A DNA stretch of 64,000 nt, from positions 992,001 to 1,056,000 of the forward strand of contig NZ_JAGYIU010000001.1 in the NCBI RefSeq assembly GCF_018402495.1. The letters run 5' to 3'. Origin of the DNA: Pseudoalteromonas sp. GTDB lineage: Bacteria; Pseudomonadota; Gammaproteobacteria; Enterobacterales; Alteromonadaceae. The notes beneath the pieces were generated by a model, which was not told the DNA's origin, made no database searches, and saw nothing but the letters and a program-made list of their open reading frames with translations. A program made the position numbers and the translations under genes. This document shows, in pieces, positions 1-9,846 of the stretch; position 1 is the stretch's first letter; the number at the start of each line of letters is the position of its first letter.

Positions 1-293
1 TGATCCCGCAAGAGTTAATATTTAGAACGTATTTTTTTCATCGCTATAAGCGCATTATGCCCAGTAAATGGCTACGCATTTTTATTAGTGCGAGTGTATT
101 TGCACTGGCACATATTGTATACGCTAATTGGGTTGCAGTAAGTTTAGCGTTTATAGGCGGATTATTATTTGCTTATACCTACGCACAAAGCCGCTCAACC
201 TTTGCCTGTGTTATTGAGCATAGCTTATGGGGCATTTGGATGTTTACACTGGGAATTGGCCGTTATTTAGATTCAGGTGCACTGAACTCATGA
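1..293 (+). CDS. CPBP-family intramembrane metalloprotease, C-terminal part
   Basis: The gene is cut by the left edge; the reading frame is open from base 3. Membrane protein of the CPBP (Rce1/Abi-like) family, whose members are glutamate/histidine metalloproteases of the inner membrane. The first motif appears as QELIFR (family form EExxxR), the second as FALAH (FxxxH), and a third histidine lies in EHSLWG, followed by a hydrophobic end. The order and spacing of the three motifs fit the family. The first glutamate of EE is Q here, which also occurs in some CPBP proteins. The substrate cannot be deduced. The stop is TGA at 291-293. Confidence 0.75.
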   Translation, partial: IPQELIFRTYFFHRYKRIMPSKWLRIFISASVFALAHIVYANWVAVSLAFIGGLLFAYTYAQSRSTFACVIEHSLWGIWMFTLGIGRYLDSGALNS

Positions 294-441
294 GCATAAC
301 ACAAAAAAATATCTTATCTTGTATATAACGCTAGGCCAATAGCACTATTTATCGGCAGAAAGATTTATTCTTCCTTACTATTCAACATATTTCTAGAAGA
401 AATATATGAGGAATATACTTGCATCAAATAGTGAATAAACA

Positions 442-478
442 AAAATACCCTTTTAACATAAAGATAATAGGGTATCTT
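442..478. terminator. Possible hairpin between convergent genes
   Basis: Arms of 10 bases (442-451 and 469-478, AAAATACCCT and AGGGTATCTT, one mismatch) around a 17-base loop, in the spacer between the CPBP gene and the end of rluB. The loop is long and there is no strong T run, so this is only a weak terminator candidate. Confidence 0.25.
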
Positions 479-570
479 GAATCAATTAGAGGTTCATCCA
501 CCTATCAAAAAGTAGGATACCTTAACTGACCGGTGTTAATTATAAAACCCACTTTTATTTTTCAAGCTAA

Positions 571-1440
571 TTACTTTCGTTTTGTTGGTTTTACACGTTG
601 ATTGTGCTTTTTAACCGCCTTGCGAATTTGGTTTATTTTAGCACGCTTATCTTTACGTTTTTCAGGGATAACCGACAGCTTAGTTTGTGTTTCTTTACCA
701 AGCTTTACTGTTTTACGTAAATAGTTAACCGTATCTAAATCGTACTCAATCCAGCCACCTTGCGGTACACGCTTATCAAGCTCTAATTTACCGTAACGTA
801 TACGAATAAGACGAGATACTTCCACATCTTGTGATTGCCATAAACGACGTACTTCACGATTACGACCTTCATTAAGCGTTACATTAAACCAGCGGTTAAT
901 GCCTTCACCGCCCATAGGCTTGATACCGGTAAATTTAGCAGGGCCGTCTTCAAGCTCTACACCGCGCAATAAATTTTTAACCGTCTCGTTAGTCACCTCA
1001 CCAAAAACTCGTGCAGAATATTCACGTTCAACTTCATAGCTTGGATGCATCAAACGATTGGCTAATTCACCGTCGTTAGTAAAAAGCATAAGTCCTGATG
1101 TGTTGACGTCTAATCGACCTACCGCTATCCAGCGATCGCCATCAATTCGCGGTAAACGATCAAAAACAGTTCTGCGCCCTTCTGGATCTTTGCGCGTACT
1201 TAACTCGCCTTCTGGCTTGTTGTACATAATTACACGACAAATTCTATCGGCTTTTTCTTCTATTTTAACTGTGTGCCCGTCAACACGAATTAAATCAGTT
1301 TCTTCAACCCTGTCGCCTAATTTTGCCACTTTACCGTTTACACTCACGCGATTTGCATCAATGTACTTTTCCATCTCACGGCGTGAGCCTACCCCTGCAC
1401 GGGCTAGGACTTTTTGTAACTTTTCACCTTGTATACTCAT
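571..1440 (-). CDS. rluB: 23S rRNA pseudouridine synthase B (RluB)
   Basis: Makes a pseudouridine in helix 80 of 23S rRNA (U2605 in E. coli). An N-terminal S4 RNA-binding domain (about residues 5-60, with [15 protein letters not shown]) is followed by the RsuA/RluB catalytic domain; [13 protein letters not shown] holds the catalytic aspartate D111. The last 50 residues are a lysine/arginine-rich tail typical of RluB rather than RluE or RluF. The ATG overlaps the TGA of upstream scpB (ATGA), so the two genes are translationally coupled, the usual gammaproteobacterial arrangement. At 289 residues it matches the family length. Confidence 0.93.
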   Translation of the reverse strand: MSIQGEKLQKVLARAGVGSRREMEKYIDANRVSVNGKVAKLGDRVEETDLIRVDGHTVKIEEKADRICRVIMYNKPEGELSTRKDPEGRRTVFDRLPRIDGDRWIAVGRLDVNTSGLMLFTNDGELANRLMHPSYEVEREYSARVFGEVTNETVKNLLRGVELEDGPAKFTGIKPMGGEGINRWFNVTLNEGRNREVRRLWQSQDVEVSRLIRIRYGKLELDKRVPQGGWIEYDLDTVNYLRKTVKLGKETQTKLSVIPEKRKDKRAKINQIRKAVKKHNQRVKPTKRK

Positions 1441-2027
1441 TCGGATGGTTCTCTCACAGAAGGATCACTTAATAACTGGGTAATTTTACTTTGCTGTTGC
1501 GCTGGCAATGCAGGTAAATCATGAAGTCCCGTTATCGAAAAATAATCTAAAAATTGTTTAGTTGTTGCATAAAGTGCCGGTTTACCGGGTACTTCTTTAT
1601 GCCCCACTACTTTTACCCATTCTCTTTCAAGTAGGGTTTTAATAATATTTGAGCCCGTTGCTACGCCCCGTACTTGCTCAATTTCACCACGGGTAATAGG
1701 TTGTTTATACGCGATTAACGAAAGCGTTTCGAGTAAAGCTCGCGAGTACCTAGGCGCACGCTCTTGCCATAAATTACTTAACCATGGGCTTAAACTACTA
1801 CACGCTTGAAACCGATAACCACTGCCTACTTCTACTAGGCGTATGCCACGCGTTTGGTAATGTATTTGAATGGCCTCAACAGCATTGTTGATACGCGCCA
1901 TAGAAATAGCCAAATCATGTAAAACTGTGTCTTTAAGATGACGTTTTGATACGGGCTTATCTGCCACAAAAATCGCCGCTTCAATGATTTCAATTAATTG
2001 CTCACCACTAATACGCCGACCTACCAT
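1437..2027 (-). CDS. scpB: Segregation and condensation protein B (ScpB)
   Basis: Kleisin-interacting subunit of the SMC-ScpAB chromosome condensation complex, with two winged helices. It starts [27 protein letters not shown] and contains the conserved [26 protein letters not shown]. The ATG at 2027 is chosen because AAGAG lies just upstream and homology begins there; a longer frame reaching 2084 adds only non-conserved residues. It overlaps rluB by four bases. The gene upstream is not scpA, the partner normally expected directly before scpB, so the partner must be elsewhere or absent. Confidence 0.92.
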   Translation of the reverse strand: MVGRRISGEQLIEIIEAAIFVADKPVSKRHLKDTVLHDLAISMARINNAVEAIQIHYQTRGIRLVEVGSGYRFQACSSLSPWLSNLWQERAPRYSRALLETLSLIAYKQPITRGEIEQVRGVATGSNIIKTLLEREWVKVVGHKEVPGKPALYATTKQFLDYFSITGLHDLPALPAQQQSKITQLLSDPSVREPSE

Positions 2028-2172
2028 AATCACTCTTAAATTAATAAAAATACACAGCCAACTATTATGACAGAACAACCGCAAACTAGGAAAACATATT
2101 ATGTAAATAACTAATAATGGGTTAAAAATGACTGGTTATTGAACGCCCTTAATCTTTTAAATGACACTTATA

Positions 2173-2200
2173 CAACAAAAAGCCCAGCAACTGCTGGGCT
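2173..2200 (-). terminator. Rho-independent terminator after the DUF3718 gene
   Basis: Nine-base perfect arms AGCCCAGCA and TGCTGGGCT (2181-2189 and 2192-2200) with a two-base gap. On the minus strand the stem is followed by a T run (A run at 2177-2181 on the plus strand). It ends the minus-strand gene at 2228-2662 and separates it from scpB. Confidence 0.75.
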
Positions 2201-2227
2201 TAAAGTTAACGTATTTTACACATTGAT

Positions 2228-2662
2228 TTATATTGCTGCGTTTTGATAACGCTTTACAAAATCAGTTATATTTTGGCCATTACACTTTAATGTATTTAAG
2301 TTGCCAATTTGCTTACGAACTGGCTGTAAGCCTTGCTTTAATGCTGTCATACATAATTGTGTTTCTTGATGTGAATCTTTTGCAAACACTTCAACTTTAG
2401 ATGCAGCCGATTTCACTGCAACATCTTTTTTTGCAATATCGCTAATGTCTTGACCGTTACATAGGATACTTTTTGAATAACGCGATAAATATATCCCGTG
2501 CTTTGCTGCCATTTTACGAGCAGCAGAAAACCCCTCATTGGCACTTACTACACACAAGTTAGACTCTAATTTATTGTCTTGGCTGTAATATGTATTGCTT
2601 TGTGCAGTAACAGTTACAGAAACAAAAAGAGAGGCAGCTAAAAGTAATTGAGTTTTCATCAC
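2228..2662 (-). CDS. DUF3718-type secreted protein with two Cys repeats
   Basis: A Sec signal peptide (MMKTQLLLAASLFVSVTVTA) precedes a small exported protein. The mature part is a duplication: LCVVSANEGFSAARKMAAKHGI...ILCNGQDISDIAKK and LCMTALKQGLQPVRKQI...LKCNGQNITDFVKR. Each copy has two cysteines and a CNGQ(D/N)I motif, which I recognise as DUF3718, a family of small periplasmic proteins of Alteromonadales and Vibrionales with no assigned function. AGGACTC lies at good distance before the ATG at 2662. It is a single-gene unit with its own terminator. The cysteines may form disulfides in the periplasm; that is inference. Confidence 0.75.
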   Translation of the reverse strand: MMKTQLLLAASLFVSVTVTAQSNTYYSQDNKLESNLCVVSANEGFSAARKMAAKHGIYLSRYSKSILCNGQDISDIAKKDVAVKSAASKVEVFAKDSHQETQLCMTALKQGLQPVRKQIGNLNTLKCNGQNITDFVKRYQNAAI

Positions 2663-2875
2663 AGAGTCCTATTTAAACGGGTTAACAAATGATTTTTGCG
2701 CATTATATAGACAACTTTTAACATATCAATTGAATATTTTATTTGTTTTGTTATTTAATACTGCATTAACATTGTTTAAACATTAAACACTCATTGATCA
2801 ACATTTGTGCAGCTATTCTAGGGTCTAAAAATTAATTATGCCTTAGGTATAGGCATATTATGACGATAAAAATAC

Positions 2876-2884
2876 TGGTATAAT
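2876..2884 (+). promoter_or_regulatory. Extended -10 promoter element for xthA
   Basis: TGGTATAAT matches the extended -10 consensus TGnTATAAT exactly and lies about 40 bases before the xthA ATG. A short inverted repeat (ATGCCT/AGGCAT, 2838-2856) lies just upstream. No good -35 is visible, as expected for an extended -10 promoter. Confidence 0.55.
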
Positions 2885-2922
2885 CTTGTCGCTAATAAAA
2901 TCAAATATTAAGGTAACCTTCA

Positions 2923-3729
2923 ATGAAAGTGATTTCGTTCAATATAAATGGCCTACGTGCTCGCCTACACCAATTACAAGCGATTATTGATAAACACCAG
3001 CCAGATATTATTGGTCTTCAAGAGATCAAAGTACATGATGAAGCGTTCCCGCTAGATGATGTGCAAAAAATGGGTTATCACGTTTATTTTCACGGGCAAA
3101 AAGCCCATTACGGTGTGGCAATGTTATGCAAAAAAGAGCCTAAGTCGGTATTAAAAGGGCTTACCACCGACACCGATGAGTCGCAAAAGCGTATGATCAG
3201 CGTCACCGTAGAACAACAAAATGGTCGCGACCTACATATAATGAATGGCTACTTTCCGCAGGGCGATAACATCAAACACGAAACCAAATTCCCGTACAAG
3301 CGTCAATTTTATCAAGACTTAATGACCCATTTAAATACTCACTTTACGCCCGATCAGGATATCATTGTAATGGGTGACATAAATATCTCCCCAACCGATT
3401 TAGATATTGGTATTGGTGAGGTAAACGCTAAACGTTGGCTAAAAACAGGTAAATGCTCATTTCAACCGGTAGAACGTGAATGGTTAGCGACTTTATTAAA
3501 CTGGGGTTTTAAAGATACCTTTAGAGAGCAAAACCCAGAAACTAATGATCAATACTCGTGGTTTGACTACCGCTCAAAAGGCTTTGATGATAATCGTGGA
3601 CTGCGAATTGATGTGGTCTTGGCAACGCATGACTTAGCCGCTCGCTGTATTGATTCGGGTATCGATTATCAGCTGCGTGGTATTGACAAACCTTCAGATC
3701 ACGCGCCTATTTGGTCTAAGTTTAATTAA
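2923..3729 (+). CDS. xthA: Exodeoxyribonuclease III (XthA)
   Basis: AP endonuclease and 3'-5' exonuclease of base excision repair. It starts [15 protein letters not shown]; the metal ligand is E34 in LQEIKV; the phosphodiesterase motifs [13 protein letters not shown] and RIDVVLAT are present; it ends with the D259/H260 pair of SDHAPIW. At 268 residues it matches E. coli ExoIII. AAGGTAACC precedes the ATG. A membrane-protein gene follows five bases downstream, so they may be co-transcribed. Confidence 0.95.
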   Translation: MKVISFNINGLRARLHQLQAIIDKHQPDIIGLQEIKVHDEAFPLDDVQKMGYHVYFHGQKAHYGVAMLCKKEPKSVLKGLTTDTDESQKRMISVTVEQQNGRDLHIMNGYFPQGDNIKHETKFPYKRQFYQDLMTHLNTHFTPDQDIIVMGDINISPTDLDIGIGEVNAKRWLKTGKCSFQPVEREWLATLLNWGFKDTFREQNPETNDQYSWFDYRSKGFDDNRGLRIDVVLATHDLAARCIDSGIDYQLRGIDKPSDHAPIWSKFN

Positions 3730-3734
3730 CGATT

Positions 3735-4382
3735 ATGCTAAGCGTGCAATTACAGGCATTACTTTGGATTGGTGCTATTGTTATTGGCTTTTTAAGTGTT
3801 AATAAATCAACATACGCCAATTTTTTTAATACGCCAGCAAGACAAACTGGTGTGTTTGCCTGCGCACTGGTGCTTGCTGTATTGTGGCGCATAAAAGCCG
3901 GTATTTTGTCTGGTCTTGATCTTCATATATTGGGCATTACCGCCGTTACGCTGATTTTAGGTTGGCGTTTGGCTATTTTAAGTTGTGTATTAGCAACTGC
4001 CTTGCTAACTGCTTTTGGACAAATAGCATTCGAGCTAATTGCGGTAAAATTACTAATAAGTGCATTTATTCCAGTATTATTAAGCTACTTTGTATTTATG
4101 CTTTGTTATCAGTACTTAGCGCGGCATTTTTTTATCTATATATTTGTTTGTAGCTTTTTAACTGCGGGCTTTGTTGCCTGCGTTAACATTATATTAGGCG
4201 GCGTCTTTTATTACGCTATAGGGGAATATAACTGGCATCAGTTAACTGAAAACTACATTTATCTCAGTCCTATCTTAGCGTTTCCTGAAGCAATGCTAAA
4301 CGGTATGGCCATGACAGTACTGATCACCTACCGCCCGCACTGGGTAAAAACTTTTTTTGATAAGGACTACTTAGGCTCATGA
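3735..4382 (+). CDS. COG3235-type membrane protein (CbiM-like ECF permease relative)
   Basis: Integral membrane protein of 215 residues with about six hydrophobic segments and few charged residues. The stretch GLDLHILGITAVTLILGWRLAILSCVLATALLTAFG resembles COG3235 proteins, which databases often name energy-coupling factor transporter permease because of distant similarity to CbiM. No ATPase or S component is nearby, so transport is not shown. It lies between xthA (five-base gap) and rlmA (its stop overlaps the rlmA start by four bases), suggesting one operon. Confidence 0.6.
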   Translation: MLSVQLQALLWIGAIVIGFLSVNKSTYANFFNTPARQTGVFACALVLAVLWRIKAGILSGLDLHILGITAVTLILGWRLAILSCVLATALLTAFGQIAFELIAVKLLISAFIPVLLSYFVFMLCYQYLARHFFIYIFVCSFLTAGFVACVNIILGGVFYYAIGEYNWHQLTENYIYLSPILAFPEAMLNGMAMTVLITYRPHWVKTFFDKDYLGS

Positions 4383-5182
4383 GTCTTCATTACTATTGCC
4401 CTATTTGCAAACACCCTTTAGCACTTAACGAAAAAACATTACAATGCAGTAATAATCACAGCTTTGATTTTGCCAAAGAAGGCTATGTAAACCTACTTCC
4501 AGTACAAAATAAAAACTCTAAAGACCCCGGCGACTCTTTAGAAATGGTACAAGCAAGGCGCTCATTTTTAGAGCAAGGATACTATGGCTTTTTACAAACC
4601 GCTTTAGCCAATATTGTTAAACCACTTAACGCAAATTTGATCATTGATTTAGGCTGTGGTGAAGGGTTTTATACTCATGCTATAGCAGATAGCACGTATG
4701 GAAGTGTTTATGGTGTTGATATATCAAAGTCAGCAGTAAAATACGCTGCAAAACGCTATAAACAATGTCAGTTTAGCGTTGCGTCAATTAGCCAAGCTCC
4801 TTTTGATGATCACCTCGCTGATGTATTAGTGAGTGTGTTTGCTCCTTTATTTGATAATGAGCTTGCGCGCCTAATTAAAGATCAAGGAAGCTTAATTGTT
4901 GCAAGTCCAGGCCCTAGGCACCTTAAAGAGTTAAAGGATTATATTTACGATACAGTGAATGAGCATACAGAGATTGCTACCCCAGCAGGCTTTGAGCTCG
5001 TATCAAAACACCTCATTACAGAAAAAGTTGAGCTTGTATTTAGCGATGTAAAAAACTTAATTATGATGACCCCTTTTGCTTGGAAATTCAGGCCTGAGCA
5101 CTGGCAAGCACTTGAAAAAAAACAACAGCATAGTGTTACCTTATCATTTTATGTAACGCGCTTTACTAAAACTGTTCTTTAG
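4379..5182 (+). CDS. rlmA: 23S rRNA (guanine-N1)-methyltransferase (RlmA)
   Basis: Methylates N1 of G745 in 23S rRNA using S-adenosylmethionine. The N terminus has the RlmA zinc finger (C7, C10, C23, H27 in YYCPICKHPL...LQCSNNHSFDFAKEGYVNLL). The SAM-binding motif IIDLGCGEGFYT follows near residues 88-100, and KDPGDSLEMVQARRSFLEQGYY is typical of the family. The start overlaps the upstream stop (ATGA). The 3' end overlaps the convergent yfbV gene by 17 bases. Confidence 0.92.
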   Translation: MSLHYYCPICKHPLALNEKTLQCSNNHSFDFAKEGYVNLLPVQNKNSKDPGDSLEMVQARRSFLEQGYYGFLQTALANIVKPLNANLIIDLGCGEGFYTHAIADSTYGSVYGVDISKSAVKYAAKRYKQCQFSVASISQAPFDDHLADVLVSVFAPLFDNELARLIKDQGSLIVASPGPRHLKELKDYIYDTVNEHTEIATPAGFELVSKHLITEKVELVFSDVKNLIMMTPFAWKFRPEHWQALEKKQQHSVTLSFYVTRFTKTVL

Positions 5183-5612
5183 TAAAGGTTTTATCCATTT
5201 TGTCAAACATATCTTTTAACAATTCGGCAAGCTCCAAATAGCGGGGCTTGTTTTCCCCCATTTGCGCGTCGTAACCATTAGCAACCATTTTTGCAAACAA
5301 CTCGTTGTACCATTGCAGCATGGCGGGTTCTAATTCTGTTTGTGCACGTTTACCTAACCATAAAAGCCCTTGTAACGGTAACGAGATAAAAAATAAACTA
5401 CTTGCAATGGCTTGAGGTAAAAAGTCAGGACCTAAATAATTTAGCTGAAAAAATAAAGTCAACATAGCTAAAATTGGCATTACTGTAATCGCAAGCTCGG
5501 TTGCTCTGATCACTTTAAATTCTGCAAATAGAGGCGCTATCTCTTTGCGCATAGGCCATGTTTTAGCGTAAGAACGCCCTATTTGAACTTGCGAAATCAC
5601 ACTTTTTTGCAT
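5166..5612 (-). CDS. yfbV: UPF0208 membrane protein YfbV
   Basis: A 148-residue inner-membrane protein with two transmembrane segments (around residues 40-60 and 70-90). It belongs to the UPF0208/DUF412 family (E. coli YfbV), marked by GRSYAKTWPMRKEIAPLFAEFKVI and the FFISLPLQGLLWLGKRA region. E. coli YfbV has been linked to confining the Ter macrodomain; I cannot judge that role here. It lies divergent to ackA-pta exactly as in E. coli, which supports the call. Confidence 0.85.
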   Translation of the reverse strand: MQKSVISQVQIGRSYAKTWPMRKEIAPLFAEFKVIRATELAITVMPILAMLTLFFQLNYLGPDFLPQAIASSLFFISLPLQGLLWLGKRAQTELEPAMLQWYNELFAKMVANGYDAQMGENKPRYLELAELLKDMFDKMDKTFTKEQF

Positions 5613-5865
5613 TATAAATCCTCATATTCACGGCATTTAATACTTCTACAAGTATCTTGCTTATAAAAGTGTAACACAACTCTAACTTTATCGGTAAAAA
5701 TGCTTAATTTCACTATTAAATCACACAAAAAGCATAAATTATTAGATGAATTCCATAAAGGCCTTTCAATAAAATCAACTACACTTTAGTCTATACCCAT
5801 TTAAGCCTACAATGCTTATTTATCAACCAAGTGTACCGATTAATATTTAAATGGAAAATGAATCT

Positions 5866-7080
5866 ATGCCAACTCTCCCAAAAAAACCAAACCATGTTTT
5901 GGTACTTAATTGTGGAAGCTCAAGTTTAAAGTTTGCAATTATTGATGCAAACACAGGAAACGACATTATTTCAGGTTTAGCTGAGCGCCTGGGTGCAGAT
6001 GCTCCCTCAATAAAATATAAATTTAAGGGAGAAAAAACCACCATAAAACTCTCTGCTAATCAGGCACACGCGCATGCAATTAATACGCTGGTTGATTTAA
6101 TAAAAGATCACAACCTTGATGAGCAACTGGTTGCAGTTGGTCATCGTGTTGTGCACGGCGGCGAGCATTTTACCCAATCAGTATTAATCGACGAGAACGT
6201 CATTGCAGGTATCACGCAAGCAGCTACGTTAGCACCTTTGCACGGCCACGCTAACCTACTCGGAATATCATCAGCGCAAGCATCATTTAAAAACTTACCG
6301 CAAGTAGCCGTATTTGATACCGCATTTCATCAAACCATGGATGAAGTCGCTTACCTTTACGCACTTCCTTATCAGCTTTACCGAGACGTTGGAATTAGGC
6401 GTTACGGATTTCATGGCACTAGCCATTATTACGTAGCAGGCCAAACCGCAACCTTGTTAACACTTGAGATAGAAAAAAGTAATTTTATTAGCGCCCACTT
6501 AGGTAATGGCTGTTCAGTGTGTGCAATTAAAAATGGTAAAAGTGTCGATACCAGCATGGGGTTAACACCACTGGAAGGGCTTATTATGGGGACGCGTTGC
6601 GGCGATATTGATCCTGGCCTATTTAACTTTTTAACTACACAGCTCGATTACACTGCTCAGCAAATAGATGACTTACTCAACCAAAAAAGTGGCTTATTAG
6701 GAATAAGCGAACTGTCTAACGATTGTCGTACTATCGAAGAAGCGGCCATGGCAGGTAATCAACAAGCTCTGCTGGCACTCAATATGTTCTGTTATCGCCT
6801 AGCAAAACAAATTGCCGCTTATATGGTTCCACTTCAACAACTAGATGCACTTATTTTTACCGGTGGAATTGGTGAAAATTCCGATATTATTCGTGAAAAA
6901 GTGCTCAGTCAGCTGAGCTTTTTAGGGATACATTTAGATCCACAAGCAAACCTTGATGCACGTTTTGGCCAAGCTGGATTAATTAGCACAACAGATTCAC
7001 GTAGCAAAGCGGTTGTTATGCCCACTAACGAAGAATGGGTGATCGCACTTGATGCCGCAAACATCACCAAGGAGTTATAA
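5866..7080 (+). CDS. ackA: Acetate kinase
   Basis: Interconverts acetyl phosphate plus ADP with acetate plus ATP. Family motifs are clear: [15 protein letters not shown] near the N terminus, [54 protein letters not shown] and FTGGIGENS. The ATG at 5866 is preferred because GGAAAA lies seven bases upstream; an in-frame ATG at 5851 has no visible ribosome site. Pta follows after one base, giving the standard ackA-pta operon. Length about 404 residues, normal for the family. Confidence 0.96.
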   Translation: MPTLPKKPNHVLVLNCGSSSLKFAIIDANTGNDIISGLAERLGADAPSIKYKFKGEKTTIKLSANQAHAHAINTLVDLIKDHNLDEQLVAVGHRVVHGGEHFTQSVLIDENVIAGITQAATLAPLHGHANLLGISSAQASFKNLPQVAVFDTAFHQTMDEVAYLYALPYQLYRDVGIRRYGFHGTSHYYVAGQTATLLTLEIEKSNFISAHLGNGCSVCAIKNGKSVDTSMGLTPLEGLIMGTRCGDIDPGLFNFLTTQLDYTAQQIDDLLNQKSGLLGISELSNDCRTIEEAAMAGNQQALLALNMFCYRLAKQIAAYMVPLQQLDALIFTGGIGENSDIIREKVLSQLSFLGIHLDPQANLDARFGQAGLISTTDSRSKAVVMPTNEEWVIALDAANITKEL

Positions 7081-7081
7081 T

Positions 7082-9235
7082 ATGGCTCGTCGTATTATGT
7101 TAATACCCATATCTACTGGGGTTGGTTTAACCTCAGTATCGGTGGGTTTGGTAAGGGCGCTGGAACAAAAAACTGTTAAAGTTAATTTTTTTAAACCTAT
7201 AGCCCAACCACGGGCGGGTGAAACAGGCCCAGAAAAGTCAACACAAATTGTTACCCAAGGCTCACCTATTGATCCACCCACGTCATTTGCGCTGGATTAC
7301 GCCGAGCAAATGATTGGCGATGGTAAAGGCGAAGATCTTTTAGAAGAAATTGTTGAGCGTTTCCAAAGTAAAATAAACGATGACGAAGTGGCCATAATCG
7401 AAGGCATGGTGCCTACTCGTCGCCAACCATATGCGGGTAGAGTCAATCGTGAAATTGCACAAACCTTGGGAGCCGACATTGTCTTTGTACTTACACCAGG
7501 AAATTACAGTATTACACAAATTGAAGATCGCCTTGAAATAGCCGCTGGCAATTATGGCGGGATCAATCACCCTCGCGTACTCGGATGTATTTTTAATAAA
7601 GTGAATGCTCCCCTTGATGAAGAAGGTCGTGCTCGTGCCGACTTGGTCGATACCTTTAAACCTGAAGCGCTTGATAACGAACTAAACCGCTTAGCCTCTT
7701 TGCCTATTTTTAGAAAAAATCCGTTTATGTTACTCGGCGCTATTCCGTGGGATTTTGAACTGGTTGCCCCGCGTGTTAAAGATTTAAGTGCTTATTTAAA
7801 AGCCACAATTATTAACGAAGGTGACATGGTGCATCGTCGCCTTCGTCGAATCACCTTTTGTGCTCGCACAGTGTCAAATATTTTAAACTATTTTACTCCT
7901 GGTGCATTGTTGGTGACCCCTGGTGATCGCTCAGATATATTAGTCGCCGCCTGCTTATCGGCCATGAATGGCACTAAACTGGGAGCTATTTTACTTACCG
8001 GCGGATTTGAACCCGAGCCACGTATTATGGCGCTATGTGAACAAGCTATGCAAACTGGTCTACCAATTTTGGCAACCGAAGGAGATACCTGGCGCACCTC
8101 TTTATTGCTGCATAACTTTAACCTAGAAGTGCCTAGTGACGATGAGCAGCGCATAGAAAAAGTAAAAGATCATAACGCTGCACATATCGATTCTGATTGG
8201 CTGGACACATTAGCAAAAAGTGTCGGGAAAACGCGTAAGTTATCCCCGCCGGCCTTTAGGTATTTATTAACCGATAAAGCCCGTAAAGCAGATAAAACGA
8301 TTGTACTGCCTGAGGGTAACGAGCCTAGAACCATTAAAGCCGCTGCTATTTGTGGCCAGCGCGGCATTGCTAAAACAATTTTACTTGGCGATCGCGATGA
8401 AATATTTCGAATCGCGGAGCAACAAGGGATTGAACTGAACGAGCATGTGACTGTAATAGAGCCAAGTAGTATTATTAATGACTACGTAGCACCTATGGTC
8501 GAAATTCGTAAAAACAAAGGCTTAACTGATGTTATTGCAAAGGAACAACTGCAAGATAACGTGGTACTGGGCACCATGATGCTAGAGCAAGGAAAAGTAG
8601 ATGGGCTGGTTTCAGGGGCAGTCAATACCACGGCTAATACCATTCGTCCGCCGTTACAGTTGATTAAAACCGCGCCGGGTTCATCATTAGTCTCATCAGT
8701 GTTTTTTATGTTGCTTCCTGATCAGGTACTGGTTTATGGTGACTGTGCTATTAACCCTGATCCTAATGCTGAACAACTAGCCGACATTGCAATTCAATCT
8801 GCCGACTCTGCAACCGCATTTGGTATAGAGCCGCGTGTAGCGATGATAAGTTACAGCACTGGTAATTCGGGCAGTGGCGCTGATGTAGAAAAAGTCCGCG
8901 AAGCAACAAAAATTGCCCAACAAAAGCGTCCTGATCTCATTATCGATGGGCCATTGCAATACGATGCGGCCATTATGGAAAGTGTAGCTATTAAAAAAGC
9001 GCCAGATAGCCCGGTTGCCGGTAAAGCAACCGTGTTTATTTTCCCTGATTTAAATACGGGTAATACCACCTACAAAGCAGTGCAACGAAGTGCCGATTTG
9101 ATCAGTATTGGTCCTATGTTACAAGGGATGCGCAAACCTGTTAACGACTTAAGCCGTGGCGCATTAGTTGACGATATTGTGTATACCATTGCTTTAACAG
9201 CCATTCAGGCGGCGCAAGTAGAAGCGCTTAATTAA
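7082..9235 (+). CDS. pta: Phosphate acetyltransferase (long form)
   Basis: Converts acetyl-CoA and phosphate to acetyl phosphate and CoA. This is the long 717-residue form: N-terminal P-loop/BioD-like domain ([23 protein letters not shown], with T/S replacing the usual Walker lysine region), middle DRTGG domain (about 220-330, [12 protein letters not shown]), and C-terminal PTA_PTB catalytic domain (about 390-715, with [35 protein letters not shown] and [16 protein letters not shown]). The ATG at 7082 follows a strong AAGGAG, itself inside the end of ackA. Together with ackA it handles overflow and acetate metabolism. Confidence 0.96.
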   Translation: MARRIMLIPISTGVGLTSVSVGLVRALEQKTVKVNFFKPIAQPRAGETGPEKSTQIVTQGSPIDPPTSFALDYAEQMIGDGKGEDLLEEIVERFQSKINDDEVAIIEGMVPTRRQPYAGRVNREIAQTLGADIVFVLTPGNYSITQIEDRLEIAAGNYGGINHPRVLGCIFNKVNAPLDEEGRARADLVDTFKPEALDNELNRLASLPIFRKNPFMLLGAIPWDFELVAPRVKDLSAYLKATIINEGDMVHRRLRRITFCARTVSNILNYFTPGALLVTPGDRSDILVAACLSAMNGTKLGAILLTGGFEPEPRIMALCEQAMQTGLPILATEGDTWRTSLLLHNFNLEVPSDDEQRIEKVKDHNAAHIDSDWLDTLAKSVGKTRKLSPPAFRYLLTDKARKADKTIVLPEGNEPRTIKAAAICGQRGIAKTILLGDRDEIFRIAEQQGIELNEHVTVIEPSSIINDYVAPMVEIRKNKGLTDVIAKEQLQDNVVLGTMMLEQGKVDGLVSGAVNTTANTIRPPLQLIKTAPGSSLVSSVFFMLLPDQVLVYGDCAINPDPNAEQLADIAIQSADSATAFGIEPRVAMISYSTGNSGSGADVEKVREATKIAQQKRPDLIIDGPLQYDAAIMESVAIKKAPDSPVAGKATVFIFPDLNTGNTTYKAVQRSADLISIGPMLQGMRKPVNDLSRGALVDDIVYTIALTAIQAAQVEALN

Positions 9236-9261
9236 GTCCTGTAATTAACATGCCCTTTTTA

Positions 9262-9303
9262 TAGCCTAGCCATTTTTTATTTAATAATTAACTGGTTAGG
9301 CTA
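9262..9303 (+). terminator. Long-loop hairpin after pta
   Basis: Arms TAGCCTAGCCA (9262-9272) and TGGTTAGGCTA (9293-9303) pair over 11 positions with one G-T pair, around a 20-base T/A-rich loop. It lies 26 bases after the pta stop. The following tract is only TTTATA, so termination strength is uncertain. Confidence 0.4.
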
Positions 9304-9326
9304 TTTATACCTCACAACCCCCAAGC

Positions 9327-9349
9327 TTATCCACAGAAATTGTGGACAA
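9327..9349. promoter_or_regulatory. Inverted pair of DnaA-box-like nonamers
   Basis: TTATCCACA at 9327-9335 is a perfect strong DnaA box. TGTGGACAA at 9341-9349 is the reverse complement of TTGTCCACA, a one-base variant. They face each other across five bases in the spacer between pta and the ACT-domain gene. Binding by DnaA is inference. Confidence 0.4.
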
Positions 9350-9456
9350 TTATTTTTTAGCTAATAAAAATATAGCACTGCCTAAACTTGAGCCTTTAAT
9401 TTAACTTCAATACTCTATACTATAAAGCTATTATTTTGCTGCTGGCGATACGTTTA

Positions 9457-9843
9457 ATGTCAAAACAAACATTACAATTACACAGCACCGTGTTATCTAT
9501 TCATAGTTTAGCCCTTGATGCTGACATACCGCCTGCGCTGTTAAAGCAACCGTTATTTTTTATCTCAAAAACGCATGATGAATTGTCAGTTGTTTGCCCT
9601 GTCGACTTTATTATTGATAGCCAAGACACTGAATCTAATTGGCAAGCACTGGAAGTAATAGGTCCTTTAGGGTTTTCGTTAACTGGCATTATGGCAAACC
9701 TGTCAGGCGTATTAGCCAGAGCCGGCGTGTCCATTTTTTCGATATCGACCTACGATACCGACTATATTTTAGTAAAAAAACAAACGGTCACCAAAGCAAT
9801 TACAGCCCTTAAAGCCGATGGCTACAACGTGGTAACTCAATAA
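9457..9843 (+). CDS. ACT-domain protein (COG3603 type)
   Basis: Small cytosolic protein of 128 residues with an ACT-type ligand-binding fold (COG3603, the group with CASTOR-like ACT domains). The C-terminal half LEVIGPLGFSLTGIMANLSGVLARAGVSIFSISTYDTDYILVK is the diagnostic region. Such domains usually sense amino acids; the ligand is unknown here. The ATG at 9457 is used; a TTG further upstream at 9436 only adds a hydrophobic septapeptide. It starts a compact run: three bases separate its stop from the EIIA-like ATG, and ArsC-like, dapE and an M15 peptidase follow. Confidence 0.75.
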   Translation: MSKQTLQLHSTVLSIHSLALDADIPPALLKQPLFFISKTHDELSVVCPVDFIIDSQDTESNWQALEVIGPLGFSLTGIMANLSGVLARAGVSIFSISTYDTDYILVKKQTVTKAITALKADGYNVVTQ

Positions 9844-9846
9844 ATA

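Noticed and set aside
1058..1483. Open frame on the plus strand over rluB
   Set aside because: Lies antisense to a clear rluB gene; no family features and no ribosome site.
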